Translations under genes and position numbers: made by a program
NCBI GenBank assembly: GCA_016786845.1
Contig: JAEUVB010000004.1
Location: forward strand, 30,797 to 94,796
DNA from: Chitinophagaceae bacterium
Lineage (GTDB): Bacteria > Bacteroidota > Bacteroidia > Chitinophagales > Chitinophagaceae
DNA length: 64,000 nucleotides
Direction: 5' to 3'
Part shown: piece after piece, positions 27,200-36,621 of the stretch
Position numbering within the stretch: position 1 is the first letter of the stretch
Layout of the letters: every line of letters begins with the position of its first letter
The notes under the pieces: model-generated
The model's database searches: none
Seen by the model: only the letters and a program-made list of their open reading frames with translations
What the model was told of the DNA's origin: nothing

Positions 27200-27646
27200 T
27201 TAATTTAATTTGAATTCAGTTGGCTTTTGTGCACCATGTGGATGCTTTTCACCGGCATAAACAAACATTTTTTTGAACATGGCACGACCCAAGCGATTTT
27301 TAGGAAGCATGCCTTTTACAGCACGTTCTACTATTTGTTCAGGACGACGGGCTAGGAGGTCCTTCGCTGTTTCTTCTTTTTTACCACCCGGATAGCCACT
27401 GAAATTCAGATATACTTTCTGGTCTAATTTGTTTCCCGTGAAAACCACTTTATCTGCATTCAACACGATGACATAGTCGCCGGCATCAGCATGGGGGGTA
27501 TAAGTGGGTTTATGTTTGCCACGCAAAATGGTAGCAATCCGGGTACACATACGACCAACAGTTTGGTTGGTTGCATCAATCACAAACCATTCGGCTTTGT
27601 GATTCTGTTTGTTTGCAAATTGAGTTTTGTAACTTAAATGTCTCAT
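27200..27646 (-). CDS. rplM: 50S ribosomal protein L13
   Basis: The 148-residue L13 is an early assembly protein of the large subunit. It shows WFVIDATNQTVGRMCTRIA near the N-terminus, GDYVIVLNADKVVFTGNK and VKGMLPKNRLGRAMFKKM. It is the first gene of the rplM-rpsI-rpsB-tsf cluster and follows a typical translation-gene promoter. Confidence 0.98.
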   Translation of the reverse strand: MRHLSYKTQFANKQNHKAEWFVIDATNQTVGRMCTRIATILRGKHKPTYTPHADAGDYVIVLNADKVVFTGNKLDQKVYLNFSGYPGGKKEETAKDLLARRPEQIVERAVKGMLPKNRLGRAMFKKMFVYAGEKHPHGAQKPTEFKLN

Positions 27647-27685
27647 TGTTGTGTTTCTGTTTAATATCTTATTTTAAAAGGAGCG

Positions 27686-27693
27686 CAAAAGTA
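27686..27693 (-). promoter_or_regulatory. Predicted -7 element of the rplM operon
   Basis: On the minus strand TACTTTTG, within CTTACTTTTGCGCTCC, about 40 bases before ATG 27646. A TTG lies 21 bases upstream. The same TTACTTTTGCGCC string precedes rpsA. Confidence 0.6.
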
Positions 27694-27820
27694 AGGCTTA
27701 CATCTTGACAATCCCAAGATTTCTCAAACAAATATTTATTTAGTGCCCGTATCTCATTGAAAATCAGTACAAAAAAGGATAAATATAAATAATTTTAATA
27801 GGTTGTCGATGAATTTCTCT

Positions 27821-27828
27821 TAATTTTG
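27821..27828 (+). promoter_or_regulatory. Predicted -7 element of the SusC operon
   Basis: TAATTTTG with a TTG 15 bases upstream at 27803-27805 (slightly short spacing). It lies about 100 bases before the susC start, leaving an AT-rich leader. Confidence 0.4.
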
Positions 27829-27930
27829 TTAAGAAATGCGTAAAATAATGTTAAAAAAGCTTGTATGAAGAATTTTCAAATGTTAAGTTTACAGCAAATA
27901 TTCATTAATCTTTATTTAAAACAGAAAAGT

Positions 27931-30900
27931 ATGAAGAAAAGACTATTATTAACACTTACAGTTCTATTATTGGGATTGCAGGTCGTGCTGGCGCAAAGTG
28001 GTGCCCTTAAAGGTCGTATTACCGACGACAAAGGTGAACCCATTCCAGGTGCAACCATCCGGGTAAAGGGAACATCTAAGGGAACCGTAACTGATATGAA
28101 CGGGAACTTCAAGATTAATGTTGATGACGGCGCTATGTTACAGATCAGTGCAATTGGTATGAAAACAACCGAGAAGCCGGCACAAGATGGAATGAACGTC
28201 AAATTGGCTTCAGAAACACGAGGTATTGGTGAGGTTGTGGTTACCGCCATGGCTGTTCCTCGTGAGAAAAGAAGTTTAGGTTATTCCACTACACAAATTA
28301 AAGGCGACGACTTGACCCAAGGTCAGGACAGAAGCGCTTTGAGTGCATTGGCTGGAAAGGTAGCCGGTGTGAATATTACGAACACTTCAGGTTCTCCCGG
28401 AAGTGGTACCCGTGTTGTAATCCGTGGTGGTTCTTCCATCACAGGTGATAACCAAGCTTTAATTGTTGTAGATGGTGTACCATATAATAATGGTAATAGC
28501 CAAAATGCAGGAGATAACCTGAATAACCAGCTCGATGCAGGTAATCGTGGTAACGATATCAACCCTGAAGACATTGAGTCTATGACAGTACTGAAAGGTG
28601 CGGTTGCGAGTGCGCTTTATGGTTCACGCGCTTCCAATGGTGCGATTATGATCACGACCAAAAAAGGTAAAGGTGGTAAAGGTGGTGCTGCTAAAAATGC
28701 AAGTTTCTCCAGCAATTATGGTTGGAGCAATATCCTGAAATATCCTGAATTCCAGAATGACTGGGGTCAAGGATATGGCGGTGAAACCCATACTGAAGAG
28801 AATTGGAGCTGGGGTCGCAAATTCGATGGTAAACTAGCCCCATGGGGTAATGTTGTGAATGGCGTTCAAAAAGTAAAGCCTTACGTAGCCCTGCCTGATA
28901 ATGTAAAGGATTTCTTCCGCAGAGGTAAAACTTGGGATAACAATTTCAACATTGGAGGATCTAATGAAAAAAGTAACTATTTCGTTTCTTTCAGCAACCT
29001 GAGCAATCAGGGTATAGTTGAAAATTCTGACTACAGAAGAACCAGTGTACGTTTTAATGGCGGTACCATCTTCAATGATAAATTGTCTGCTCAAATCGGA
29101 GCAAACTACACAAAAGTGAAAGCCAACTTATTTGCTCAAGGACAGGCTAATAACTCTTTCTACGATCAAATCTATCAAACGCCACGCGATATTCCAATGC
29201 GTGAACTGCGTGATTTAAATGATCCATTTAATACTTTGGAAGGTTATTATGGTGCTTATACAATCAATCCTTATTATGTGGTTGAGAACTACAAGAACTT
29301 AAACAATGTAGATCGTCTGACCGGTAATATTGATTTGAACTACAAACCGTTCAAATGGTTGGAAGTAATCAATCGTACTACGAATGACTATTATACAGAC
29401 ATCACCACACAATACGCACCTAAGTTCAATGTGGTTCGTGAAGACTTTGGCGTGGATATCAATGAACCCGGTCAATACTCTGTGAGTAATTTATCATTCA
29501 ATGAAATCAATAACGATTTGATGTTCCGCATCAAACAATCATTGGCTAAGGATTTCTCCATCAACGCATTATTGGGTCATAACGTTCGTCAGCGCAGCTC
29601 ACGTTCTTCTTATGCCGAAACAAAAGGTACGGTTATCAATGATTTCCAAAATCTTGATAATACCGCTAGCGGACATAATGCTGCCAGTGCTCGTTTCCTC
29701 AGTCGTTGGGTAGGTCTTTATGCAGACGTTCAATTCAATTTCAGTGATTATTTATTCTTAAATTTGACAGGACGTAATGATTGGTCCAGCAATTTACCAA
29801 TCAACAAAAATTCTTATTTCTATCCTGGTGCATCATTGGCGTTTGTAATTTCTGATTTATTACAGAAAGAAGCCAATTTGAATGATAAATATTTGTCTTT
29901 TGCAAAACTCCGTATGGGTATTACTCGTGTAGGTGCCGATGGTTCATCAAACTATGCGCTGTATCCAACGTTTGCTAAAAACTATATTACCGATGGTTAT
30001 AATAATTCTGAATTGCTTTTCCCAATCAATGGTGTAGCAGCATATTCTCAAAACAATCGTTTGGAGAATCCTAATCTGAAACCTGAGATTACTGTTGAAA
30101 AAGAAATCGGTACGGAATTAGGCTTCTTCCAGGATCGCCTTCGTGTAGATCTTTCTTTGTATGATCGTACCTCTAAAGATATGATTATCCCGGTTGATCT
30201 TCCTGCCTCTTCAGGTTATACTTCAGGTCTTTTCAACGCCGGTAAAATTACGAATCGCGGTATTGAATTAGCTGTGAATGCCACTCCTGTTCGTATGAAA
30301 AACAATGGTCTGAAGTGGGATTTATTCTTCACTTATACCAAAAATAAGAGTGAAGTAAAAGAACTTTTCGGAGACAATCAACAATTAAGTTTAGGTGGAT
30401 TTAACGGATTGAGTGTTGTTGCAGCCGTTGGACAACCTTACGGTGCAATCTATACCAGAGGACCTGAGCGCACTGCTTCCGGTCAAATCATTTGCGACGC
30501 AAATGGTATGCCTATCTTAAGCAGTACACCTCAACTTTATGGATCTTATAATCCAGATTGGATGGCCAGTTGGGGTACGGACCTTTCTTTCAAAGGTTTC
30601 CGCGCACACGTATTGTTCTTCCACAAACAAGGAGGACAAATCTATTCTCGTTTGAAAAACATCATGGAGTTTGTTGGATCTTCTTCTACTACAGCGTATA
30701 ACGATCGTGAAGATTTCGTTGTTCCAAATTCTGTGGTTGAGGTTTCACCGGGCGTATATGCTACCAATGAAACGAAAGTGAATGCTGAGACATTCTGGAC
30801 AGAACAATCAAACAATGAAATGAATATTTTGCCGGCTACATTTACCAAATTACGTGAAGCTTCATTGTCTTACTCATTGCCTAAAAAATGGATGAAAAAA

Positions 30901-31107
30901 TCACCATTTGGAAGCATTGAAGTAGGTGTCTATGGAAACAATTTGTGTCTGTGGGTGTCTCGTGAGAAAAACGAATTCGGCCAGCGTAAAAACACTTTCA
31001 TCGATCCTGAGATCAATGGTTTCGGTACAGGTAATGTACAAGGTGTTGAATTCGGAACAGTTCCATCTTTACGCAACTATGGTGTTAACTTAAGACTTAC
31101 TTTCTAA
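27931..31107 (+). CDS. SusC/RagA-type TonB-linked outer-membrane protein
   Basis: This 1058-residue TonB-dependent transporter imports oligomeric nutrients captured by its SusD partner. The signal peptide MKKRLLLTLTVLLLGLQVVLAQ starts at ATG 27931; the frame is open from 27865 but the extra 22 residues are not signal-like. Residues about 24-105 are the carboxypeptidase-D-regulatory-like domain (LKGRITDDKGEPIPGATIRV). The plug follows (GTRVVIRGGSSITGDNQALI, VVDGVPYNN, then VLKGAVASALYGSRASNGAI) and then the 22-strand barrel, ending in Phe (NLRLTF). The SusD gene follows after 24 bp. The substrate is not evident; no glycosidase or peptidase gene is attached. Confidence 0.95.
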   Translation: MKKRLLLTLTVLLLGLQVVLAQSGALKGRITDDKGEPIPGATIRVKGTSKGTVTDMNGNFKINVDDGAMLQISAIGMKTTEKPAQDGMNVKLASETRGIGEVVVTAMAVPREKRSLGYSTTQIKGDDLTQGQDRSALSALAGKVAGVNITNTSGSPGSGTRVVIRGGSSITGDNQALIVVDGVPYNNGNSQNAGDNLNNQLDAGNRGNDINPEDIESMTVLKGAVASALYGSRASNGAIMITTKKGKGGKGGAAKNASFSSNYGWSNILKYPEFQNDWGQGYGGETHTEENWSWGRKFDGKLAPWGNVVNGVQKVKPYVALPDNVKDFFRRGKTWDNNFNIGGSNEKSNYFVSFSNLSNQGIVENSDYRRTSVRFNGGTIFNDKLSAQIGANYTKVKANLFAQGQANNSFYDQIYQTPRDIPMRELRDLNDPFNTLEGYYGAYTINPYYVVENYKNLNNVDRLTGNIDLNYKPFKWLEVINRTTNDYYTDITTQYAPKFNVVREDFGVDINEPGQYSVSNLSFNEINNDLMFRIKQSLAKDFSINALLGHNVRQRSSRSSYAETKGTVINDFQNLDNTASGHNAASARFLSRWVGLYADVQFNFSDYLFLNLTGRNDWSSNLPINKNSYFYPGASLAFVISDLLQKEANLNDKYLSFAKLRMGITRVGADGSSNYALYPTFAKNYITDGYNNSELLFPINGVAAYSQNNRLENPNLKPEITVEKEIGTELGFFQDRLRVDLSLYDRTSKDMIIPVDLPASSGYTSGLFNAGKITNRGIELAVNATPVRMKNNGLKWDLFFTYTKNKSEVKELFGDNQQLSLGGFNGLSVVAAVGQPYGAIYTRGPERTASGQIICDANGMPILSSTPQLYGSYNPDWMASWGTDLSFKGFRAHVLFFHKQGGQIYSRLKNIMEFVGSSSTTAYNDREDFVVPNSVVEVSPGVYATNETKVNAETFWTEQSNNEMNILPATFTKLREASLSYSLPKKWMKKSPFGSIEVGVYGNNLCLWVSREKNEFGQRKNTFIDPEINGFGTGNVQGVEFGTVPSLRNYGVNLRLTF

Positions 31108-31131
31108 TTCATTTTAAATAAGATATACGAT

Positions 31132-32586
31132 ATGAAAACAAACAGAATATATACATTGCTTATACTCTTAACCGGGGTGATGGTCTTGAATTCATCCTGT
31201 AGAAAGTGGATGGATGTTCGTACCGACCCGAATAATCCATCTGATGAACAAATGACCCTTGAATTGGTTTTGCCAAGTGCAGAATACAATATTTCTTATG
31301 TGGTGGGTAACCGCTACGCAGAAATTGGAGGTTTCTTGTCACAATATTGGACACAATTGCCTTCTGCTACTCAATACTACGATTACGATCGTTATTCTTT
31401 CGACGCTACGGATGCTGATCGCGAGTGGTCACAACTGTATGCCGGTTCATTGAAAGATCTCAGTTTTATTGTTGCAAAAGGTGCTACAACTGGAGATTCA
31501 AACTATGTAGCCGTTGCAAAAATCCTTCAGGCATATACCTATCAGTTGATTTCTGATGTACACGGTGATATTCCTTTTACAGAAGCATTAATGGCTCAGG
31601 GTGGTACCATTGCGCCTCATTATGATGCTCAAAGCGTTGTTTATGATGGTTGCGAAAACCTGCTGAACGAGGCTATGGATTGGATGTCCCCTGAAAGTGC
31701 AAAGCATCCCGGTGCTGATGATGTCATCTTCGGCGGTGATATGGCCATGTGGATTAAATTTGCAAATACCTTAAAGTTGAAATTGGCAATGCGTCAGTCG
31801 GGTATTCGCCCTGCTAATGCAGCGGCTATCATGGCTACATTAAGTACTGCAGATTTCTTGGAATCAGGTGAAATGGCAGAGATCCATTTCTTTGATGTAA
31901 CAGGAAACAAAAATCCTTTATATGCCAGTATCCAAGGTATAGGTGTTGATAATAACGTTGCTTCAAAGGCAATCGCTGACACTTTGAATGGTTGGGCAGA
32001 TCCTCGAGCAATTGCTTTCTTTGATGAAAGTTCATTTGGTGCAGCAGGCATTAACGGTACTGTACAAGGTATCGCCGCATACAATCCTGGCGCTTACCCT
32101 TCAAATTCACCACGTTCTACACTGTCTTCTCAAATTTTAGGCCCTACTGTACCTGTTATCTTTATGTCTGCATGGGAAAGTAATTTCCTTCAGGCAGAAG
32201 CTAAAGCACAAGGATGGTTGACCGGTGCTTCAACAGCTCAGGAAGATTATGAAGAAGCCATCGTCAGCAATATGGAATATTATGGATTTGACACAACAGG
32301 TCTTTCCTTATTCGCTGCGGCACCTTATGCATGGGAAGCTAATTTAGCTGATCAACTCAAGCAAATCGGTGTTCAGAAGTGGGTAGCTTTCTGCGGAAAT
32401 CAAAACATCGAATCTTGGATCGAATGGAGAAGAACAGGTTATCCGGTATTGGAACCATCTAAAGCGTCTACACTTCCTTTAGGATTGTTCCCTGCCCGTA
32501 TTCCTTATCCATCCGGAGAAGAAACAGCTAATCCAAATTTCCCGGGTCAAAAACCTATTACTGAAAAAATGTGGTGGGATCTTTAA
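31132..32586 (+). CDS. SusD/RagB family nutrient-binding lipoprotein (SusD-like_2)
   Basis: This 484-residue surface lipoprotein caps the SusC channel. The signal peptide ends MVLNSSC, giving a lipidated cysteine at about residue 23, followed by RKWMDVRTDPNNPSDEQ. The stretch YAEIGGFLSQYWTQLPSATQ and the helical TPR-like body match the SusD-like_2 subgroup, frequently near peptide or unknown-substrate uptake systems rather than the starch type. It is the middle gene of a three-gene operon with 24-bp gaps on both sides. Confidence 0.92.
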   Translation: MKTNRIYTLLILLTGVMVLNSSCRKWMDVRTDPNNPSDEQMTLELVLPSAEYNISYVVGNRYAEIGGFLSQYWTQLPSATQYYDYDRYSFDATDADREWSQLYAGSLKDLSFIVAKGATTGDSNYVAVAKILQAYTYQLISDVHGDIPFTEALMAQGGTIAPHYDAQSVVYDGCENLLNEAMDWMSPESAKHPGADDVIFGGDMAMWIKFANTLKLKLAMRQSGIRPANAAAIMATLSTADFLESGEMAEIHFFDVTGNKNPLYASIQGIGVDNNVASKAIADTLNGWADPRAIAFFDESSFGAAGINGTVQGIAAYNPGAYPSNSPRSTLSSQILGPTVPVIFMSAWESNFLQAEAKAQGWLTGASTAQEDYEEAIVSNMEYYGFDTTGLSLFAAAPYAWEANLADQLKQIGVQKWVAFCGNQNIESWIEWRRTGYPVLEPSKASTLPLGLFPARIPYPSGEETANPNFPGQKPITEKMWWDL

Positions 32587-32610
32587 TCTTAAACGAATAA
32601 ATAATTACAC

Positions 32611-33297
32611 ATGAAAAGAATAATCATCATACTCCTTGCCGCTATACCGGCACTGACTTATACCTCATGCAAATTGAAGTATACTACAGATAATATTACA
32701 GAAAAGATTGTTGAACCCCATTATCCAACCATTACCCTGAAAGGTGATCAGTTTATCAGTATCCCAGTAAGCGCTACCGGTACTTACACTGATGCAGGTG
32801 CCCAAGGTCTGGATGACAATGACGGCAAAATCTATGACTTGATTCCGGAAAGTGCGGAAGTGGATTTGACTACTGCCGGTTTCTATACCGTCATTTACAG
32901 CTTCAAAAATACCGATGGATACGGATCAACTGCTACACGTTTTATCCTTGTAACCGGGGTCGATTCAGCTACGGATTATACCGGTGAATATCGCCGTACT
33001 TCTAATAATTCGCCAATGAATGTTGAAAAAGTGGCTACCGGTTTGTACAAAACCGATAATGTGGGTGGTGTGTTATTACCATCGGCGTTTGCCCTTACAG
33101 CTTATTTTGGCCTGATAGATGACAGCACCATCGTAGTACCTGAACAACCTACTGATGCCGGTATTTTGTATTGCAGCAATTCATTTCTGCGTACAATGAC
33201 CGATACAACAGGTGGCGCTACAACCGATACAACGATCTCTTGGATTGTTCGTAATCCTAGTTTCGGTACCGCACAACGTACTTTCTCACATCAGTAA
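32611..33297 (+). CDS. Lipoprotein with DUF5011/BT_2262-like domain, third gene of the SusCD operon
   Basis: This 228-residue lipoprotein (signal ending ALTYTSC) has an N-terminal Ig-like part, about residues 35-110: YPTITLKGDQFISIPVSATG, then TYTDAGAQGLDDND and TTAGFYTVIYSFKNTDGYGS. This resembles the DUF5011 or BT_2262 domain found in accessory lipoproteins of SusCD operons. The C-terminal part (EYRRTSNNSPMNVEKVATGL onwards) is a beta domain that may bind ligand. Position and lipidation suggest a surface binding protein for the same substrate as SusCD. A terminator closes the operon. Confidence 0.82.
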   Translation: MKRIIIILLAAIPALTYTSCKLKYTTDNITEKIVEPHYPTITLKGDQFISIPVSATGTYTDAGAQGLDDNDGKIYDLIPESAEVDLTTAGFYTVIYSFKNTDGYGSTATRFILVTGVDSATDYTGEYRRTSNNSPMNVEKVATGLYKTDNVGGVLLPSAFALTAYFGLIDDSTIVVPEQPTDAGILYCSNSFLRTMTDTTGGATTDTTISWIVRNPSFGTAQRTFSHQ

Positions 33298-33314
33298 GTA
33301 ATAATTTTTCTTTT

Positions 33315-33346
33315 GAAAGGCCATATCTCCCGGATATGGCCTTTTT
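33315..33346 (+). terminator. Terminator of the SusCD operon
   Basis: The stem AAAGGCCATATC/GATATGGCCTTT has a short loop and T5. Confidence 0.88.
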
Positions 33347-33445
33347 GTTTTATACCTCGATCATTCCCTTTAAAATTATACAGACCAATGACCAATGATG
33401 ATTATTTATATATAATGACAGGCCCATTTTTTCAACATTAATCCT

Positions 33446-33453
33446 TACTTTTG
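33446..33453 (+). promoter_or_regulatory. Predicted -7 element of rpsA
   Basis: TACTTTTG, inside CCTTACTTTTGCGCCC, the same string as before rplM on the opposite strand. The predicted transcript has a leader of about 50 bases before ATG 33512. Confidence 0.55.
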
Positions 33454-33511
33454 CGCCCTTAAATCCTATTTCTTAACCCGTTTCGGGAAACCGAAACACT
33501 AAAAAACAAAC

Positions 33512-35332
33512 ATGAGCGAAACCACATTTTCAAACCAAAACCTTGCCACTGGTCAAGCTGGCGCACACGACGATTTCGATTGGAGCGTAGACAAACGTAA
33601 TGTATCTACTTACAGTCAGGCTGAGCGTGAAGTTTTTGACAAAACGTATGAAAATACGTTTAAAGCTGTTACAGATAATGAAATGGTCATGGGTACAATT
33701 GTAGGCCTGACTAAAACCGACGTTGTAATCAATATCGGATACAAAAGCGACGGACTCGTTTCCTTAAACGAATTCCGCGATATGCCGGAAATCAAAACCG
33801 GTGATGAAGTAGAAGTACTCATCGTAGAAAAAGAAGACCGTGAAGGCCATTTAAACCTCAGCCGTAAACTGGCTCGCCAGCAACGCGCATGGGAACGTAT
33901 TGTGGATGTTTATAAAACCGGAGAAATTGTAACCGGCCATGTAACTTCAAAAACAAAAGGTGGATTGATCGTTGATTTATTCGGAATGGAAACTTTCCTG
34001 CCGGGTTCTCAAATTGATGTGAAGCCTGTAACAGACTACGATCAGTTTGTCAATAAAACCATGGAATTCAAAGTCGTGAAGATCAACGAAATGATCCGTA
34101 ACGCAGTTGTATCCCATAAAGCCCTCATCGAAAGCGATATCGAAGCTCAACGTACTGAGATCATTTCTAAATTGGAAAAAGGTCAGGTATTGGAAGGTAC
34201 TATTAAGAATGTTACTGACTTCGGTGCCTTCATCGATTTGGGTGGATTGGATGGTCTCCTTTATATCACAGATATCTCATGGGGTCGTATCAATCATCCG
34301 AGTGAAGTCTTGCAAAATGGTCAGAAACTCAATGTGGCCGTTTTGGATTTCGACGATGAGAAAAAACGTATTTCATTGGGTCTGAAACAATTGACCCCAC
34401 ATCCTTGGGATACTTTACCGGATACCATTGCTGAAGGCAATAAAGTAAAAGGTAAGGTTGTGAATATTGAAGATTATGGTGCATTCCTGGAAATCGAACC
34501 GGGTATTGAAGGTTTGGTACACGTTTCTGAAATTACCTGGAGCAATCAACCGATTAACGCTAAGGAATTCTTTAAAATGGGAGATGAGCATGAAGCCATG
34601 ATCGTTTCTATTGATAAAGACGATCGTAAAATGAGCCTTTCTATCAAGAAACTCACTGCCGATCCTTGGGATGAAATCGAAAGCAAATATTCAGTAGGAA
34701 GTCAACATAGTGGTTTGGTGAAAAATCTGACCCCATACGGTGTATTCGTTGAATTGGAACCGGGTATTGGTGGTATGATTCATATCTCTGACCTGAGTTG
34801 GGTGAAGCGTTTCAACCATCCTAGTGATTTCACAAAGGTGGGCGAACATTTACCGGTGATCGTTTTGGGTGTAGATAAAGACACACGCAAACTTTCTCTT
34901 GGTCACAAACAAATCGAAGAAGATCCATGGAACACTTTTGAAAGTGTATTCCCAATCGGTTCTTTACACGATGGTGTGATGATTCGTAAAGAAGAGAAAG
35001 GTGGTATCATTCAATTGCAATATGGTTTGGAGGCATTTGCTCCAACCCGTCATCTGAAAAAAGAGGATGAAAAAATGATTGCCGTAGATGAAACGAACCA
35101 ATTCATGATTCTTGAATTTGATCGCAACGAAAAACGCATCATGGTATCACATGCTAAGGTATGGGAAGCTCATATTGAAGAAGAGAAAGAAGTAGCCCGT
35201 AAGGATGCTCAGACCGACAGCGACAATACCAAGAAAGCAGTAAAGAATATTCAGTCTAAGGTTGAAAAAGCAACCCTCGGAGATATCGGTGCCCTGGCCG
35301 ATCTGAAGAAAAAAATGGAAGGTGGCGAATAA
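33512..35332 (+). CDS. rpsA: 30S ribosomal protein S1
   Basis: S1 binds mRNA at the small subunit. The 606 residues contain six S1/OB-type repeats at roughly 48-115, 130-200, 215-285, 300-370, 385-455 and 470-540. The best conserved are repeats 3-5 (GTIKNVTDFGAFIDLGGLDG, KGKVVNIEDYGAFLEIEPG, LVKNLTPYGVFVELEPGIGG), while 1, 2 and 6 are degenerate. The charged C-terminal tail (EEEKEVARKDAQTDSD) is low complexity. Bacteroidota S1 works in cells whose messages mostly lack Shine-Dalgarno sequences, in keeping with the leaders seen here. It is single, with its own promoter and terminator. Confidence 0.95.
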   Translation: MSETTFSNQNLATGQAGAHDDFDWSVDKRNVSTYSQAEREVFDKTYENTFKAVTDNEMVMGTIVGLTKTDVVINIGYKSDGLVSLNEFRDMPEIKTGDEVEVLIVEKEDREGHLNLSRKLARQQRAWERIVDVYKTGEIVTGHVTSKTKGGLIVDLFGMETFLPGSQIDVKPVTDYDQFVNKTMEFKVVKINEMIRNAVVSHKALIESDIEAQRTEIISKLEKGQVLEGTIKNVTDFGAFIDLGGLDGLLYITDISWGRINHPSEVLQNGQKLNVAVLDFDDEKKRISLGLKQLTPHPWDTLPDTIAEGNKVKGKVVNIEDYGAFLEIEPGIEGLVHVSEITWSNQPINAKEFFKMGDEHEAMIVSIDKDDRKMSLSIKKLTADPWDEIESKYSVGSQHSGLVKNLTPYGVFVELEPGIGGMIHISDLSWVKRFNHPSDFTKVGEHLPVIVLGVDKDTRKLSLGHKQIEEDPWNTFESVFPIGSLHDGVMIRKEEKGGIIQLQYGLEAFAPTRHLKKEDEKMIAVDETNQFMILEFDRNEKRIMVSHAKVWEAHIEEEKEVARKDAQTDSDNTKKAVKNIQSKVEKATLGDIGALADLKKKMEGGE

Positions 35333-35353
35333 TATTGCTCCAACCAATAATGT

Positions 35354-35383
35354 AAAAACGCCGGATTCGTCCGGCGTTTTTTT
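35354..35383 (+). terminator. Terminator of rpsA
   Basis: The stem AAAAACGCCGGA/TCCGGCGTTTTTT has a TTCG loop and T7. Confidence 0.9.
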
Positions 35384-35454
35384 ATGCTTTTAATCAATGT
35401 ATGTCCACTGAAATATTCTCATCTGATCTATAAAATCATATTTCCTAAAATCAG

Positions 35455-35462
35455 TACATTTG
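35455..35462 (+). promoter_or_regulatory. Predicted -7 element of the orphan gene at 35481
   Basis: TACATTTG overlaps a possible TTG start at 35460, so translation more likely begins at ATG 35481, 18 bases further on. Confidence 0.45.
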
Positions 35463-35480
35463 AGTATAAAACCTTCTGTG

Positions 35481-36575
35481 ATGACCACGTCAAAAAAATT
35501 TGATTCAGAAAAATTTAAGTCTGAGATCATTCAACAGTTGAAGACCGATGAACGATACAAAGAGTTCTTTGATCTGTATCAACCCACTTCAGTCGAGAGT
35601 TTCATCAATACTTTTGCCAGAGAGAAAACCATGTGGTATCAATACGGCGATATGTATATGGCCGGAAACCGGGATGAACAAACCCGCTGGATCGATCAGG
35701 CTCACTCTCATTTGAAAACTATCCTGCAGAAAAAGTTGTTTGATGCACAATGCTTGTGGCGTGCCGAACAAATACACTTCAAAGAAATTGTGCATTCCTA
35801 TGATTTCAATTTATGGATCAATAATATTTTAAATTGCCCCTTTATAGAGCCTATCAATGAAGAAGACATACAGCTCTATATTGACTATCTGCAACAAAAA
35901 ACAGATTTCGAAGATCTGCGCTGGGAGCACGATTGGCAAAGCTTCAATGAGATACGTGAAGCCTATTTAGACCCGAACTCAAGTGGAGAAGTACCTGAAT
36001 GGTATGAATATCACATGAGTCATACCGGCACCGGAGTATATTGTAATCTGCCCGATATTCGTGAAGAGAAGGAAAGCCGCTATATGACGGCATGGCGCGA
36101 TAGCATCAAAGCCGAAAGAGATATACAGATGCAACAATATGAAGCCACACGCGATAAACGACCTTTTCTAAATCCTTATGACCATGAAACGTGTAAGGAA
36201 TTCATACAGAAATATGATTCTAAAGAAACCCTGGAGTACTACAAGGCCTATAAACATTGGAACAGGCATCGTGAAGCCAATGAGAGTCTGGATGAGATAT
36301 TAAGTATGATGATGAGTGAAAGTGGCCGTATTCCCATAGAGGCTCACAACGACTGGCGTGAAGCGGTACGATTGGCCTATGGTAAATATAAAGCGGAACG
36401 GATCATAGAATACCTGCCCATGGCCTGGGAAGAATACATGATGAATAAGAGCCTGGGTATAGCCTTCCCGCTCGAAGCTCAACGAGAATTTGAAGTAGAA
36501 TTCAGAAACGGACTCATCGATAAGATTATTAAAGGCAGGGTGTATTTGGGTGAAGAACCGAATATGGACTTTTAG
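35481..36575 (+). CDS. Hypothetical protein, helical and rich in Trp/Tyr/Glu
   Basis: I do not recognise this 364-residue protein. It has no signal peptide or membrane segment and looks entirely helical and soluble, with many Trp, Tyr, Glu, Lys and Arg and few Gly. Visible phrases are TMWYQYGDMYMAGNRDEQTR, LRWEHDWQSFNEIREAYLDP and MAWEEYMMNKSLGIAFPLEA. There are no catalytic-looking motifs. It stands alone between rpsA and the convergent bestrophin gene, 46 bp apart. Codon use looks like that of its neighbours, which argues against recent transfer. ATG 35481 is preferred to a TTG at 35460 on promoter grounds. Confidence 0.75.
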   Translation: MTTSKKFDSEKFKSEIIQQLKTDERYKEFFDLYQPTSVESFINTFAREKTMWYQYGDMYMAGNRDEQTRWIDQAHSHLKTILQKKLFDAQCLWRAEQIHFKEIVHSYDFNLWINNILNCPFIEPINEEDIQLYIDYLQQKTDFEDLRWEHDWQSFNEIREAYLDPNSSGEVPEWYEYHMSHTGTGVYCNLPDIREEKESRYMTAWRDSIKAERDIQMQQYEATRDKRPFLNPYDHETCKEFIQKYDSKETLEYYKAYKHWNRHREANESLDEILSMMMSESGRIPIEAHNDWREAVRLAYGKYKAERIIEYLPMAWEEYMMNKSLGIAFPLEAQREFEVEFRNGLIDKIIKGRVYLGEEPNMDF

Positions 36576-36621
36576 TCAAGAATGTAAGGATGCCCTTAAA
36601 AATTGATTGTACAATCAAGAC

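Noticed and set aside
27865..27930. Longer start of the SusC gene
   Set aside because: The extension precedes a perfect signal peptide starting at 27931 and would bury it.
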